From contig LNDP01000024.1 in the NCBI GenBank assembly GCA_001464665.1, positions 744,001 to 808,000 on the forward strand: a DNA stretch of 64,000 bases, read 5' to 3'. This document shows, one piece after another, positions 43,729-52,359 of this stretch. Position 1 is the first letter of the stretch. Every line of letters starts with the position of its first letter. Both the position numbers and the translations under genes were made by a program. Origin of the DNA: Acidobacteria bacterium Ga0074141. Lineage in GTDB: Bacteria > Acidobacteriota > Blastocatellia > Pyrinomonadales > Pyrinomonadaceae. The notes beneath the pieces were generated by a model. It saw only the letters and a list, made by a program, of their open reading frames with translations, was not told the origin of the DNA and did no database searches.

Positions 43729-44046
43729 ATGCAGAACCGTATCGAAGTTTTTGAACAGATGCTCGCGGCCGACCCCGCCAACACGATGGTGATGTTCGGG
43801 CTCGCTAAGGAATATGAAAAGGCGGGCGAGCATCCGAAGGTGGTCGCGATGCTTGAAAGCTATCTTGCCACGGCCGACGACGAGGGCAACGCCTACGGCA
43901 CACTCGCCCAGGCATACCTCGCCACCGGCCAAAGGGAAAAGGCCATTGCGGCCTACACCAAAGGCATCGAGGTCTCAATGGCCCACGGCCACCCATCGAT
44001 GGCAAACGAATATCAAATGACGCTCGATCTAGACCTTTCCGACTAG
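43729..44046 (+). CDS. Small TPR protein (105 aa)
   Basis: 105 residues with three tetratricopeptide-like helical hairpins (RIEVFEQMLAADPANTMVMF, LAKEYEKAGEHPKVVAMLES, LAQAYLATGQREKAIAAYTK). It has no signal peptide or membrane helix, so it is probably a cytoplasmic protein-binding adaptor. It is followed by a convergent cyclophilin gene after only 6 nt. The short upstream spacer (43663-43728) has a CT-rich low-complexity tract (GTCTCTTTGTCTCTG). Confidence 0.8.
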   Translation: MQNRIEVFEQMLAADPANTMVMFGLAKEYEKAGEHPKVVAMLESYLATADDEGNAYGTLAQAYLATGQREKAIAAYTKGIEVSMAHGHPSMANEYQMTLDLDLSD

Positions 44047-44052
44047 GCCGGC

Positions 44053-44703
44053 CTAACTGCCGGCTACGCAGGCGGCAACCGTTGCCATCTTTATCCTTAC
44101 CGGTTTCTCGGGCTTCTCGCCTTCGAGTTTTGCGCCGTTTATCGCGTCGACCACATCCATTCCCTTGGTGACCTTTCCGAAGGCGGCGAAAGAGCCATCG
44201 AGGTGCGGGGCGTCGCCGACTAGGATGAAGAAGTTCGTCGTCGCGGTGTTCGCCTCTTCGCCGCGGGCCATTGAGAGAATTCCGCGGGTGTGGAGCACCT
44301 TGTTCGGTTCATCCGGCAATACCCGCCGGCCCCGCGAACCGATCTCAAACGTAACTCCGCCCTCGCGCGTCCAAAGGTCGCCTCCCTGAATAACAAAACC
44401 CGGCACCACTCGGCTGAATGTCGTTGTGTTCAGATAGCCGAGCTCCGCAATGTTCAAAAAGCTGCGGACGCTCTCCGATGCGTGCTCCGGATACATCTCC
44501 GCCACGATGGCGCCGGCATCTGTATCGAGCGTTACGCATTGCTTGGCCATCGTCGCCGCGTCGGCGCCGTCGAAAGGCTCAGCCTTTTTCTGCTGATCGG
44601 CGGGCCGCGAATTGGCCTTTGCCGGGTCTTTCTCCGGCGGCGTTTGCGAGCTTGCGGCAAAAGAAAGTGCAGCGGTCAGCATCAAAAGTTGGATCAGCCT
44701 CAT
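44053..44703 (-). CDS. Exported cyclophilin-type peptidyl-prolyl isomerase
   Basis: 216 residues from the ATG at 44703, which begins the signal peptide (MRLIQLLMLTAALSFAASSQ); a 22-codon upstream extension is open but unlikely. A Lys/Pro/Asp-rich linker precedes the cyclophilin domain (residues about 50-210). Visible signatures are SFLNIAELGYLNTTTFSRVV, PGFVIQGGD and NFFILVGDAPHLDGSFAAFG with the catalytic Phe/Arg region and the GKVTKGMDVVDAI tail. It is probably periplasmic and divergent from the M1 peptidase. Confidence 0.93.
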   Translation of the reverse strand: MRLIQLLMLTAALSFAASSQTPPEKDPAKANSRPADQQKKAEPFDGADAATMAKQCVTLDTDAGAIVAEMYPEHASESVRSFLNIAELGYLNTTTFSRVVPGFVIQGGDLWTREGGVTFEIGSRGRRVLPDEPNKVLHTRGILSMARGEEANTATTNFFILVGDAPHLDGSFAAFGKVTKGMDVVDAINGAKLEGEKPEKPVRIKMATVAACVAGS

Positions 44704-44780
44704 GGATACCGATTTTCCGCCAAAACCGAATCGGGTGTAAAGTGTATCGAACGCCATATTTGCCATCGTAGGAGTTAAAA

Positions 44781-46466
44781 ATGATAAATCGCCGCCTGAC
44801 CTTCTTGGTCTTTCTTCTTTTAGTTGCGTTTTCGCTTTCGGGTTTTGCCCAGCGTGAGCTCGGCACTCGCCCGACCGAGACAGGCGGGCCGCTGCTCGCC
44901 GAACAGGCCGTTTTTGACGTCCTGACCTACGATGTCTCGCTGCGGATCGACCCGAAGAATAAATGGATCACCGGGACGACCGTGATGACGGCGAAGATGG
45001 TGAAACCCGCGAGCGAGATCATCCTCCATCTTGACGACGCGATGAAGATCGACCGCATCTTTGGCGAATCGCGCGAACGCGACCGCCAGGGCGGCCTTCG
45101 CTACGAACACAAGGACGGCAAGATACGCATCACATTCCCGGCGGCAAAGCGGGCAGGCGAGGCGTTTGAGACGATCATCACCTATTCCGGCCGCCCGAGG
45201 GTCGCTCCAAATCCGCCATGGGTCGGCGGCTTTATGTGGGAGAAAACGCCGAGCGGTGCCGATTGGGTCTCGGTCGCCCTGCAGAACGACGGCGCCGATC
45301 TCTATTTTCCGATAAAGGACCACCCATCTGACAAGGCCGATCAGGTCGCGATGCGGATCACCGTTCCTGACCCGCTCGTTGTCGCCGGCCCCGGAAAGCT
45401 GCAGGAGACGGTGAAGAACGGCGATGGCACGACGACCTTCTATTGGCTGATGACCAACCCGATCCCGAACTATTCGATCGTTTTCAATGCCGCCCCGTAT
45501 CGCGTCATAAAAGACTCGATGCCGAGCGTTGCCGGCGGCACGATCCCGATCGAGTTTTACATTTTGCCCGAGAGCTACGACAAAGGAGCAAAGCTCATCG
45601 CCGAGACGAAAAAATACGTCGAGTTTTACGAGAAGTATCTCGGGCCGTACCCTTTCCGCTCGCAAAAGCTCGGCACTGCCGAAACGCCGCACCTCGGAAT
45701 GGAGCATTCGACGATGCTCGCCTATGGCAACAAATTTCAATACAACGAGCACGGCTTCGATTGGCTTCAGCTCCATGAACTCGGCCACGAATGGTGGGCA
45801 AATCTGGTGACGGCCCGCGACTGGAAAGACTTTTGGATACACGAAGGATTTCAGTCCTTTATGGACACGCTCTACCTCGAGCACATCGGCAAAAACGACG
45901 CCTATTTTGCCGCGATGAAGGGACGAGCCCGAAGGACGCGAAACATGCAGCCGGTCGCACCTCGCGAAGCGAAGTTCGCTTATGAGGTCTATCTCGCCGG
46001 CCCGGATTTCATCCAGAGCGACGGCGACATCTACGGCAAAGGAGCGGTCGTGCTCCACACGCTTCGTTACCTGATCGGCGACGACGCATTCTTCCGCTCG
46101 CTTCGCAAGATGTCTTATCCGACACCCGCGATGGAGCGGATGACCGATGGCCGGCAGACACGGCTTGTCGATACTGAAGACTTCCGCCGCATCGCCGAGG
46201 CCGAATCAAAAATGAAGCTCGACTGGTTTTTTGAGGTTTATCTCCGTCAACCGAAACTGCCTAAACTCGTCGTGAACAAGAATCAGCAGAGCCGTTTGGC
46301 TCTTCGCTGGGAGACGCCGAACAATATGCCGTTCCCGATGCCGGTCGAGGTGGTGGTCAATGGAAAGCCGCAGCGGGTTGAGATGAAGAACGGCGAGGGC
46401 TTCGTAGCATACACGGGCGAGGCTCCGACACTCGACCCGAAGGGCTGGGTGCTTCGGGCCGAGTAG
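44781..46466 (+). CDS. Exported M1-family aminopeptidase
   Basis: 561 residues with a signal peptide ending SGFAQ (residue 23). The gluzincin motif is H332-E-L-G-H336 with the third ligand E355 exactly 18 residues on (HExxH-x18-E). The usual GAMEN exopeptidase motif is altered to GMEHS (PHLGMEHSTMLAYGN). The N-terminal beta-saddle and the helical C-terminal part are both present, but the total is shorter than PepN. It probably trims peptides in the periplasm. Its 3' end is only 3 nt from a convergent gene. Confidence 0.92.
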   Translation: MINRRLTFLVFLLLVAFSLSGFAQRELGTRPTETGGPLLAEQAVFDVLTYDVSLRIDPKNKWITGTTVMTAKMVKPASEIILHLDDAMKIDRIFGESRERDRQGGLRYEHKDGKIRITFPAAKRAGEAFETIITYSGRPRVAPNPPWVGGFMWEKTPSGADWVSVALQNDGADLYFPIKDHPSDKADQVAMRITVPDPLVVAGPGKLQETVKNGDGTTTFYWLMTNPIPNYSIVFNAAPYRVIKDSMPSVAGGTIPIEFYILPESYDKGAKLIAETKKYVEFYEKYLGPYPFRSQKLGTAETPHLGMEHSTMLAYGNKFQYNEHGFDWLQLHELGHEWWANLVTARDWKDFWIHEGFQSFMDTLYLEHIGKNDAYFAAMKGRARRTRNMQPVAPREAKFAYEVYLAGPDFIQSDGDIYGKGAVVLHTLRYLIGDDAFFRSLRKMSYPTPAMERMTDGRQTRLVDTEDFRRIAEAESKMKLDWFFEVYLRQPKLPKLVVNKNQQSRLALRWETPNNMPFPMPVEVVVNGKPQRVEMKNGEGFVAYTGEAPTLDPKGWVLRAE

Positions 46467-46469
46467 CTG

Positions 46470-46925
46470 TTACTCGTCGCCGCTCTCGCACCATTCTTTC
46501 GTCACGCGGTGGCGATAGTCGAACATCTTCTTGATGCGCGGCAGGATGAAAAGCGGGGCGGCGAGGTCGCCTATGATGCTCATCGGCGGCTCAAATTCGA
46601 TCTCGTCGCGGAGCACGGCTCCGTCCTCGTGCGGCTCGATGATGTGCCGGTGCCGCCATTTGGCGAATGGCCCCGAGATCTGCACATCCTCAAACATCCG
46701 CGGCGGGTCGTAGGCCGTGTGCTCGGCCACCCAACGCGACGGAATTAGCCCGAATATCTTCTGTTCAAGTATCGCCCGCGAACCGATCTCCGCAATATCC
46801 GCCTTCTGGACGATCTTCGCGTCTTCCCAAGGCGGCACCAGCCGCTCAAAGGCATCGGGCAGTTCATGAAACGAAAAGACCCGCTCCGGCATCGCTTTTA
46901 TAACGGTCTCTTTTTCAAATCGCAT
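46470..46925 (-). CDS. SRPBCC-fold protein (START/polyketide-cyclase-like)
   Basis: 151 residues with the helix-grip fold pattern: N-terminal strand (FEKETVIKAMPERVFSFHEL), long middle sheet (KWRHRHIIEPHEDGAVLRDE) and a C-terminal helix (IKKMFDYRHRVTKEW). These proteins bind hydrophobic ligands; no catalytic residue can be assigned. It is 13 nt after the cysteine-containing exported protein gene and may be part of the decarboxylase operon. Another SRPBCC gene lies at 61812-62240. Confidence 0.8.
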   Translation of the reverse strand: MRFEKETVIKAMPERVFSFHELPDAFERLVPPWEDAKIVQKADIAEIGSRAILEQKIFGLIPSRWVAEHTAYDPPRMFEDVQISGPFAKWRHRHIIEPHEDGAVLRDEIEFEPPMSIIGDLAAPLFILPRIKKMFDYRHRVTKEWCESGDE

Positions 46926-46938
46926 TACTCAATTTAAC

Positions 46939-47505
46939 CTATGGTTTTGCAGTTTCGGTAAGCCGGAGCTTTATCGGCTCAAAACGCGACCATTCGCCTT
47001 GGCCGGTGCACATGCTGTAGATCCTGTCCGCCGGTACCGCGATCTTTTGCTCGGCGCCTTCGCGGCTAAATCTGATCTCGAATTTTCGTGTTACCCAGCG
47101 GTGCTCGAAATCAGGCTCGTTTTTCAAACTACATGACCGCTCACTTTGGCCGAGGACGACTGCATAGAACCCAAAGGTGTTAAATGCACAGTTCTCGCAG
47201 TAGCGGCTGAAGGAATCAAATCCCTGTCGCGAGTACCGTTGCTGAAAGGCGTCCGACGGAGCGAGAAATGAACGCGAGAGCAGGCCTTTTGTGTACTGGC
47301 AAGAATCGGCCTCGGGGTTGTCGATCTCCTGCAGCGTCAGTTCGGCCGCAGAGCCGAACATTGGCTTATCATCAGCATCGGTGAGCTCTACTACGATCAT
47401 ATTTCCGCCGTCGAACGGGCAGTGCTGGGCAACGGCTTCATCAGCAAAAAGCAGCATCCCAACGGCGATACTTGCAAACATTGCGACCCTGAATCTTCGT
47501 TTCAT
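46939..47505 (-). CDS. Exported cysteine-containing protein of unknown function
   Basis: 188 residues from the ATG at 47505. Residues 1-27 are a signal peptide (FRVAMFASIAVGMLLFADEA, then AVA-Q). The mature part has seven or more cysteines (HCPFDGGN, DSCQY, RYCENCAFNTF, SCSLKN, MCTGQG), which suggests disulfides in the periplasm. The region NMIVVELTDADDKPMFGSAA resembles a beta-sandwich. I do not recognise the family. It starts 5 nt after the decarboxylase stop codon and is 13 nt upstream of the SRPBCC gene, which argues for one operon. Confidence 0.75.
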   Translation of the reverse strand: MKRRFRVAMFASIAVGMLLFADEAVAQHCPFDGGNMIVVELTDADDKPMFGSAAELTLQEIDNPEADSCQYTKGLLSRSFLAPSDAFQQRYSRQGFDSFSRYCENCAFNTFGFYAVVLGQSERSCSLKNEPDFEHRWVTRKFEIRFSREGAEQKIAVPADRIYSMCTGQGEWSRFEPIKLRLTETAKP

Positions 47506-47510
47506 AATGT

Positions 47511-48977
47511 TCAATCGTTGTCCTCGGCCAGTTTTCCGGATCCTATGCCTTGATTCAGCAAACGCCAAAGCTTTTCGATATGCCGCTCCTCGACTCGAAT
47601 GCTGCCGATCGAAACGCGAAGTGCGAGCTTTCCGCCGAGCTTTGTGTGCGAGATATAGGCCTCGCCGGATGCGTTGATGTCATTCATCAGCCGCTCGTTG
47701 AAAGCATCCGGATCGTCCACGCCTTCCGGGCAAGCCCTGAAACACACCAAGGCAAAATTGACCGGAGCGAGAAGCTCGAAGTCGCCACTTTCCCCGATCC
47801 ACGAAGCAAAAAGCTCGGCGAGCCGGCAGTGCTCGCGGATACGGGCCTCGATGCCGCGGCGGCCGAAATACCGCAGCACGAACCAAAGCTTAAGCGAGCG
47901 GAACCGGCGGCCGAGTTGTATGCCGTAGTCCATCCCGTTCTTGACCGTCGTCTGTTCGCTGGTCCGGAGATATTCGGGCACGAGCGAGAATGCGGCCTTT
48001 AGCGAAGCCATATCTCGGCAATAGAACGCCGAGAGGTCAAAGGGCGTAAAGAGCCATTTGTGCGGGTTCAGCACGATAGAATCCGCCCGATCCCAGCCCG
48101 CAAAGAAATGCCGCTTTTCTTCGAGCACGGCGGCCGGCCCCGCGTAGGCGGCGTCAACGTGCATCCAAAGTCCAAACTCCTCTGCGATGTCCGCGATCTC
48201 GCTGACCGGATCGACGCTTGTGGATGAAGTCGTCCCGATCGTCGGTATCACGCAGATCGGCCGATGGCCCGCGGCGATGTCTTCCTCAATTGCCCGCCGG
48301 AGCTCATCTGCCTGCATTTCGTTCCGCTCATTGCAGCCGATCTTTCTTAAGCTTCGCGTACCGAGCCCGAGCGCGATGCATGCCTTATCGATCGAAGAAT
48401 GTACGTGTTCGCTCGCGTAAACACAGAGCAGCGGCAGGTCGGGCCGGCCGCTCATCCCAAGCTCGCGGATGTTGAGCCCGGCCCGCTCGCGTGCGGCGGC
48501 GATCGCGTGCATTGTCGAAACAGAAGCCGTGTCGTAGATGATGCCCTCAAACTCCTCGGGCAGGCCGAGCATTTGCCGGAGCCAGCCGAGCGTTACGTCT
48601 TCAAGTTCGGTCGCGGCCGGTGCGGTCCGCCATAGCATCGACTTCATATCAAAAGCGGCCGAAAGCGTCTCGCCGAGAATGCCGGGCCCTGAGGTCGATG
48701 TTGAAAATAGTCCGTGGAAGTTCGGGTGGTTCCAATTCGTGACCGCCGGAAGTATCAGCTTCTCGACATCGGCTATGATCGCTGCAAAGCTCTCGCCCAC
48801 CTCGGGTGCGGCTAACGGAAGTTGTTCTGAAAGCCGGCCGGGTTCAGTCCGGGCAAGCACCGGGAGCTTTTCGAGCTGGTCGAAATAGCCGTTGATGAAC
48901 TCGACGACGCGTCCGCCGCCTGCGAGAAATTCATCGGCCGGCATATCGCCAAGGAATTTGTCCTTGCTCTCGCTCAT
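47511..48977 (-). CDS. PLP-dependent group II decarboxylase (aromatic amino acid decarboxylase-like)
   Basis: 488 residues. PLP-binding features are K307 in VLNPHKWLFTPFD, D275 in WMHVDAAYAGPA, and H193 in SEHVHSSIDKA, which stacks on the cofactor. NWNHPNFHGLFSTSTSGPGI is a conserved substrate-pocket segment. This is the AADC/tyrosine-tryptophan decarboxylase group, which makes an amine and CO2. The exact substrate cannot be inferred; the neighbours (exported Cys protein, SRPBCC) do not decide it. Length is standard. A divergent amino-acid symporter sits opposite. Confidence 0.92.
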   Translation of the reverse strand: MSESKDKFLGDMPADEFLAGGGRVVEFINGYFDQLEKLPVLARTEPGRLSEQLPLAAPEVGESFAAIIADVEKLILPAVTNWNHPNFHGLFSTSTSGPGILGETLSAAFDMKSMLWRTAPAATELEDVTLGWLRQMLGLPEEFEGIIYDTASVSTMHAIAAARERAGLNIRELGMSGRPDLPLLCVYASEHVHSSIDKACIALGLGTRSLRKIGCNERNEMQADELRRAIEEDIAAGHRPICVIPTIGTTSSTSVDPVSEIADIAEEFGLWMHVDAAYAGPAAVLEEKRHFFAGWDRADSIVLNPHKWLFTPFDLSAFYCRDMASLKAAFSLVPEYLRTSEQTTVKNGMDYGIQLGRRFRSLKLWFVLRYFGRRGIEARIREHCRLAELFASWIGESGDFELLAPVNFALVCFRACPEGVDDPDAFNERLMNDINASGEAYISHTKLGGKLALRVSIGSIRVEERHIEKLWRLLNQGIGSGKLAEDND

Positions 48978-49054
48978 GATACGTTGTTAAAACGATACGG
49001 AACTTTCTCTCCGAACTTCGATGTTAAATCTTCGCTTGTAAATCAGAAAAGCCG

Positions 49055-49062
49055 ATTATACA
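49055..49062. promoter_or_regulatory. Overlapping divergent -10 boxes between decarboxylase and symporter
   Basis: The minus strand has TATAAT (plus 49055-49060), 78 nt from the decarboxylase start. The plus strand has TATACA (49057-49062), with TTGTAA 15 bp upstream, for the symporter. Both -35 boxes are weak. Overlap of the two -10 elements would make the two transcripts compete. Confidence 0.4.
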
Positions 49063-49153
49063 ATGCAACGAACAAAACCTGTCCCCAAAAGGCGGCGTAT
49101 CAAACCGCAGCGGCTTAAATCGAAAATCTAATTCTGTTGATCTTGAGGTGAAA

Positions 49154-50803
49154 ATGGTTCACAAAGTCTCGAAATTTGCATTCTCTCTATTTGCGGCGAT
49201 TCTATTGCCAATTGTTGCAGCCGCTCAGGAAAGAGGCATCGATGAACGTATAGACGCAGCATTTAAGCCATACGCTGATGGCTGGGAAGCGATCGTTTTT
49301 TATCCGGCACCGCTGCCTGAGCCTTTCAATATTCCTATCGTTCTGATGCTTCTTATCGGCGGAGCATCATTCTTCACCTTGGTTTTCGGGTTCATAAATA
49401 TCCGCAGGTTCCCGCTGGCACTTGAGGTCGTTCGCGGTAAGTACGACGACATCGAGATGGCCGGCGACCCGGAGCACAAGGATCCGCATGTTGAGAACGC
49501 CGAGGTGAATATAGTCGAAGGCGACATCCCAGAAACGATCAAAGATGAAAGCCATCACGGCGAGGTCAACCATTTTCAGGCTCTCGCGACCGCCGTATCC
49601 GGCACCGTCGGCCTCGGAAACATAGCCGGCGTAGCCGTTGCGATCGGGATCGGCGGACCCGGTGCAACTTTCTGGATGATCGTTGCCGGCTTACTGGGAA
49701 TGTCGTCAAAGTTTGTTGAATGTACGCTCGGCGTAAAGTATCGCGATATAGACAAAGATGGCACGGTCCACGGCGGCCCGATGTATTACCTTTCCCGGGG
49801 TTTTGCAGATCTGAAGATGGGCCCGGTCGGTAAGGTGCTCGCCGTCGTTTTCGCGATCTTCTGCGTAGGCGGTTCGTTTGGCGGCGGAAACGCTTTCCAG
49901 GCGAATCAGGCCACCTCACAGATAACGACGCTGATGGGACTCGAAGGCGGCGGTATTAGAACAATAATCGGGATCATCTTAGCCATAATAACGGCGATCG
50001 TTATCATCGGCGGCATCAAGCGGATCGCGACCGTAACAGAAAAGCTCGTTCCGGTAATGGCAATAATCTACATTGTTGCCTCGTTGATAATTATCCTGGC
50101 CCACTTTACCGAAGTCCCTGCCGCTATCGGACAGATTATTTCCGGTGCATTTACGCCGACCGCAGCAGTAGGTGGAATCGCCGGCGTGATCATTCAGGGT
50201 TTCCGTCGTGCAGCGTTCTCGAACGAAGCCGGTGCGGGTTCGGCAGCCATCGCCCACTCCGCGGTTCGAACTAAGTATCCGGCGAGTGAGGGCATCGTCG
50301 CTCTGCTTGAGCCATTCATCGATACAGTTATCATTTGTTCAATGACCGCAATCGTTATCGTCCTGTTCAATATGGACGGTTACTTCCAGTACGGCGGAAT
50401 CGTTGACGCAACCGGTGCAAGAAACGTAATAATTGATGGCGTTGCGGTTAACGGTGTCGACCTAACAGCTCGAGCCTATGACGACGTACTTCCAGGATTT
50501 AACGCAATTCTGACGGTCGCAATCGTACTGTTTGCTTTCTCGACGCTCATTTCGTGGTCGTACTACGGACTGCAATCGTGGAAGTATCTCTTCGGCCGTT
50601 CGGTCGCAGCCGACCTCTCATACAAGATCCTTTTCTGCATCTTCGTCGTCATCGGATCGGCCGCTTCGCTCGGGTCGGTCCTTGCGTTCTCCGACGCGAT
50701 GATCCTGGCGATGGTCTTCCCGAACATGATCGGCTTGTTCTTCCTTTTCCCGAAGGTGAGGGAGGAACTGAACCGATACTTAAAGGCGATCGGAAAGTCG
50801 TAG
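49154..50803 (+). CDS. Alanine/glycine:cation symporter, AGCS family
   Basis: 549 residues from the ATG at 49154; GAGG lies 6 nt upstream, while the GTG at 49148 lies inside that site. Family signatures are AVSGTVGLGNIAGVAVAIG, GGPGATFWMIVAGLLGMSSK, TLGVKYRD and RRAAFSNEAGAGSAAIAHSA. Two oddities are seen. The N-terminal signal-like helix ends AAAQ and may be cleaved. A 40-50-residue acidic and histidine-containing stretch (KYDDIEMAGDPEHKDPHVEN to KDESHHGEVNHF) is inserted before the first conserved helix. It imports alanine or glycine with Na+ or H+. Confidence 0.92.
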   Translation: MVHKVSKFAFSLFAAILLPIVAAAQERGIDERIDAAFKPYADGWEAIVFYPAPLPEPFNIPIVLMLLIGGASFFTLVFGFINIRRFPLALEVVRGKYDDIEMAGDPEHKDPHVENAEVNIVEGDIPETIKDESHHGEVNHFQALATAVSGTVGLGNIAGVAVAIGIGGPGATFWMIVAGLLGMSSKFVECTLGVKYRDIDKDGTVHGGPMYYLSRGFADLKMGPVGKVLAVVFAIFCVGGSFGGGNAFQANQATSQITTLMGLEGGGIRTIIGIILAIITAIVIIGGIKRIATVTEKLVPVMAIIYIVASLIIILAHFTEVPAAIGQIISGAFTPTAAVGGIAGVIIQGFRRAAFSNEAGAGSAAIAHSAVRTKYPASEGIVALLEPFIDTVIICSMTAIVIVLFNMDGYFQYGGIVDATGARNVIIDGVAVNGVDLTARAYDDVLPGFNAILTVAIVLFAFSTLISWSYYGLQSWKYLFGRSVAADLSYKILFCIFVVIGSAASLGSVLAFSDAMILAMVFPNMIGLFFLFPKVREELNRYLKAIGKS

Positions 50804-50829
50804 CAGTAAGTTGTTAAGTCAGAACAAGG

Positions 50830-50861
50830 GGCCATCTCATTTCGTGTGAGGTGGCCTCTTT
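50830..50861 (+). terminator. Terminator after the AGCS symporter
   Basis: A 10-bp stem (GGCCATCTCA / TGAGGTGGCC, one G-T wobble) with a 7-nt loop is followed by TCTTT. It lies 27 nt after the stop codon and overlaps an in-frame GTG of the next gene, supporting the ATG at 50872 as that gene's start. Confidence 0.72.
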
Positions 50862-50871
50862 CGCAAAAGGA

Positions 50872-52305
50872 ATGTCGGACGAACCCACAGCAAATAATCG
50901 AAGAACGCTTTGGCGGTGGCTGGTAACGATCGCGTCCGGCCTCGTTGTCTATGCCTTTCCGCCGCCGGAGGGAATTCCGCCTGAGGCCTGGACGCTTTTC
51001 GCCGTCTTTATCGCGACCATTGTCGGCTCGATCGTTCAACCGCTGACCGGAAGCGCGATGGTCCTGCTCGGCGTGATCGCGACCGTGCTGTTCGGTGCCC
51101 TGAAGCCCACCGATGCTCTAAAGGGCTATGCCGAGCCCGTCGTCTGGCTTGTGCTCTCGGCCTTTTTTCTTTCGGTCGGGATGATAAAGACCGGGCTCGG
51201 CCGCCGCATCGCCTTGATCTTTATCAGGCTCATCGGCCGCCGAACCGTAGGCCTCAGCTACGCACTTATCGGCACCGATTTCGTCCTCGCCTCGATGATC
51301 CCTTCAAATGCCGCCCGCAATGGCGGTGTGATCTTGCCGATCGCCCGAAGCATTTGCGAGACATACGATTCAAGGCCCGAGGATGGCACTGCTGGCCGGC
51401 TCGGCACGTACCTGATGTCGCTACTCTATCAGGCGGACGTCATCATCTGCGCGACCTTCATCACCGGCCAGGCTTCGAACATCATCATCGCCGACCTGAT
51501 CCAGAAGAATGCCGGGATCCAGATCGGCTATCTCGGGTGGTTCGCCGCCGCGATTGTCCCGGCCGCTCTTTCGCTTATTGCCGTACCTTATCTCGTCTCC
51601 CGAATGTCGCCGCCCGAGGTAAAGGAAACGCCCGAAGCGGAGCGTTTCGCCCGCGAAGAGCTGGACAAGCTCGGCAAGGTCAAACGCGGCGAATGGCTGA
51701 TGCTTGCCGTCCTCGTCGGCGTTGTCGTGATGTGGACGACCAAGGACCATCTTCATAGCATTGACACCGCTATCGTGGCGATGGCCGGCATCTGCGGCCT
51801 GCTTATCGCAAAGGTCATCGATTGGAAAGACCTGATGGGCGAGCACAACGCCTGGTCCGTCTTTATCTGGTACGGCGGGCTTGTGAACATGGCCGCACAA
51901 CTCAGCAACACCGGCCTGACAAAGGTCTTTGCCGAGTCGATGGGCGGTTACACGTCCGGGATGACCTGGGTCGCGGCCCTCGCCTTGCTCGCCCTGGTCT
52001 ATTTCTACACACATTATCTTTTTGCATCGATAACGGCCCATGTCCTCGCGATGTTCGTCCCGTTCGTTGCCGTTACGCTCTCCGTCGGTGCTCCTGCCGG
52101 CCTTGCCGTGCTTCTGCTCGCCTATTTCTCGAACCTCAACGCCGGGCTAACGCATTACGGAACGACACCCGCACCGATCTATTTCGGCACCGGCTACGTC
52201 TCGCTGCAAACCTGGTGGAAGATCGGCTTTGCCGCCTCGGTAGTCAACATCATTATCTGGGGAACGGTCGGAGTCGCCTGGTGGAAGCTTCTCGGCTGGT
52301 GGTAG
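50872..52305 (+). CDS. Divalent anion:sodium symporter (DASS/SLC13)
   Basis: 477 residues with about 12 membrane helices. DASS features are SNAARNGGVILPIARSI, FITGQASNIIIADLI and SNLNAGLTHYGTTPAPIYFG, the second and third carrying the Ser-Asn-Thr type sodium/substrate motifs. Family members transport malate, succinate, citrate or related dicarboxylates. The last residues (VGVAWWKLLGWW) are tryptophan-rich. An AAAGGA lies right before the ATG at 50872. It is the second SLC13-type transporter in this window, without RCK-C domains. Confidence 0.93.
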   Translation: MSDEPTANNRRTLWRWLVTIASGLVVYAFPPPEGIPPEAWTLFAVFIATIVGSIVQPLTGSAMVLLGVIATVLFGALKPTDALKGYAEPVVWLVLSAFFLSVGMIKTGLGRRIALIFIRLIGRRTVGLSYALIGTDFVLASMIPSNAARNGGVILPIARSICETYDSRPEDGTAGRLGTYLMSLLYQADVIICATFITGQASNIIIADLIQKNAGIQIGYLGWFAAAIVPAALSLIAVPYLVSRMSPPEVKETPEAERFAREELDKLGKVKRGEWLMLAVLVGVVVMWTTKDHLHSIDTAIVAMAGICGLLIAKVIDWKDLMGEHNAWSVFIWYGGLVNMAAQLSNTGLTKVFAESMGGYTSGMTWVAALALLALVYFYTHYLFASITAHVLAMFVPFVAVTLSVGAPAGLAVLLLAYFSNLNAGLTHYGTTPAPIYFGTGYVSLQTWWKIGFAASVVNIIIWGTVGVAWWKLLGWW

Positions 52306-52334
52306 AAAAAAGAGGCCGGGAAGATATCCCGGCC
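52306..52334 (-). terminator. Terminator of the PpiD-like gene
   Basis: A perfect 8-bp stem (GGCCGGGA at 52314-52321 and TCCCGGCC at 52327-52334) is followed in the minus direction by TCTTTTTTC. It lies 25 nt after the stop codon. Confidence 0.88.
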
Positions 52335-52359
52335 CCGTGTCATATAACTTAGCTCTCGA

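Noticed and set aside
44820-46058. A 412-codon minus-strand frame in the M1 peptidase gene
   Set aside because: Antisense shadow of a complete metallopeptidase with HExxH-x18-E.
50851-50871. GTG at 50851 as start of the DASS symporter
   Set aside because: It lies inside the terminator hairpin of the preceding gene; the ATG at 50872 is downstream of it.
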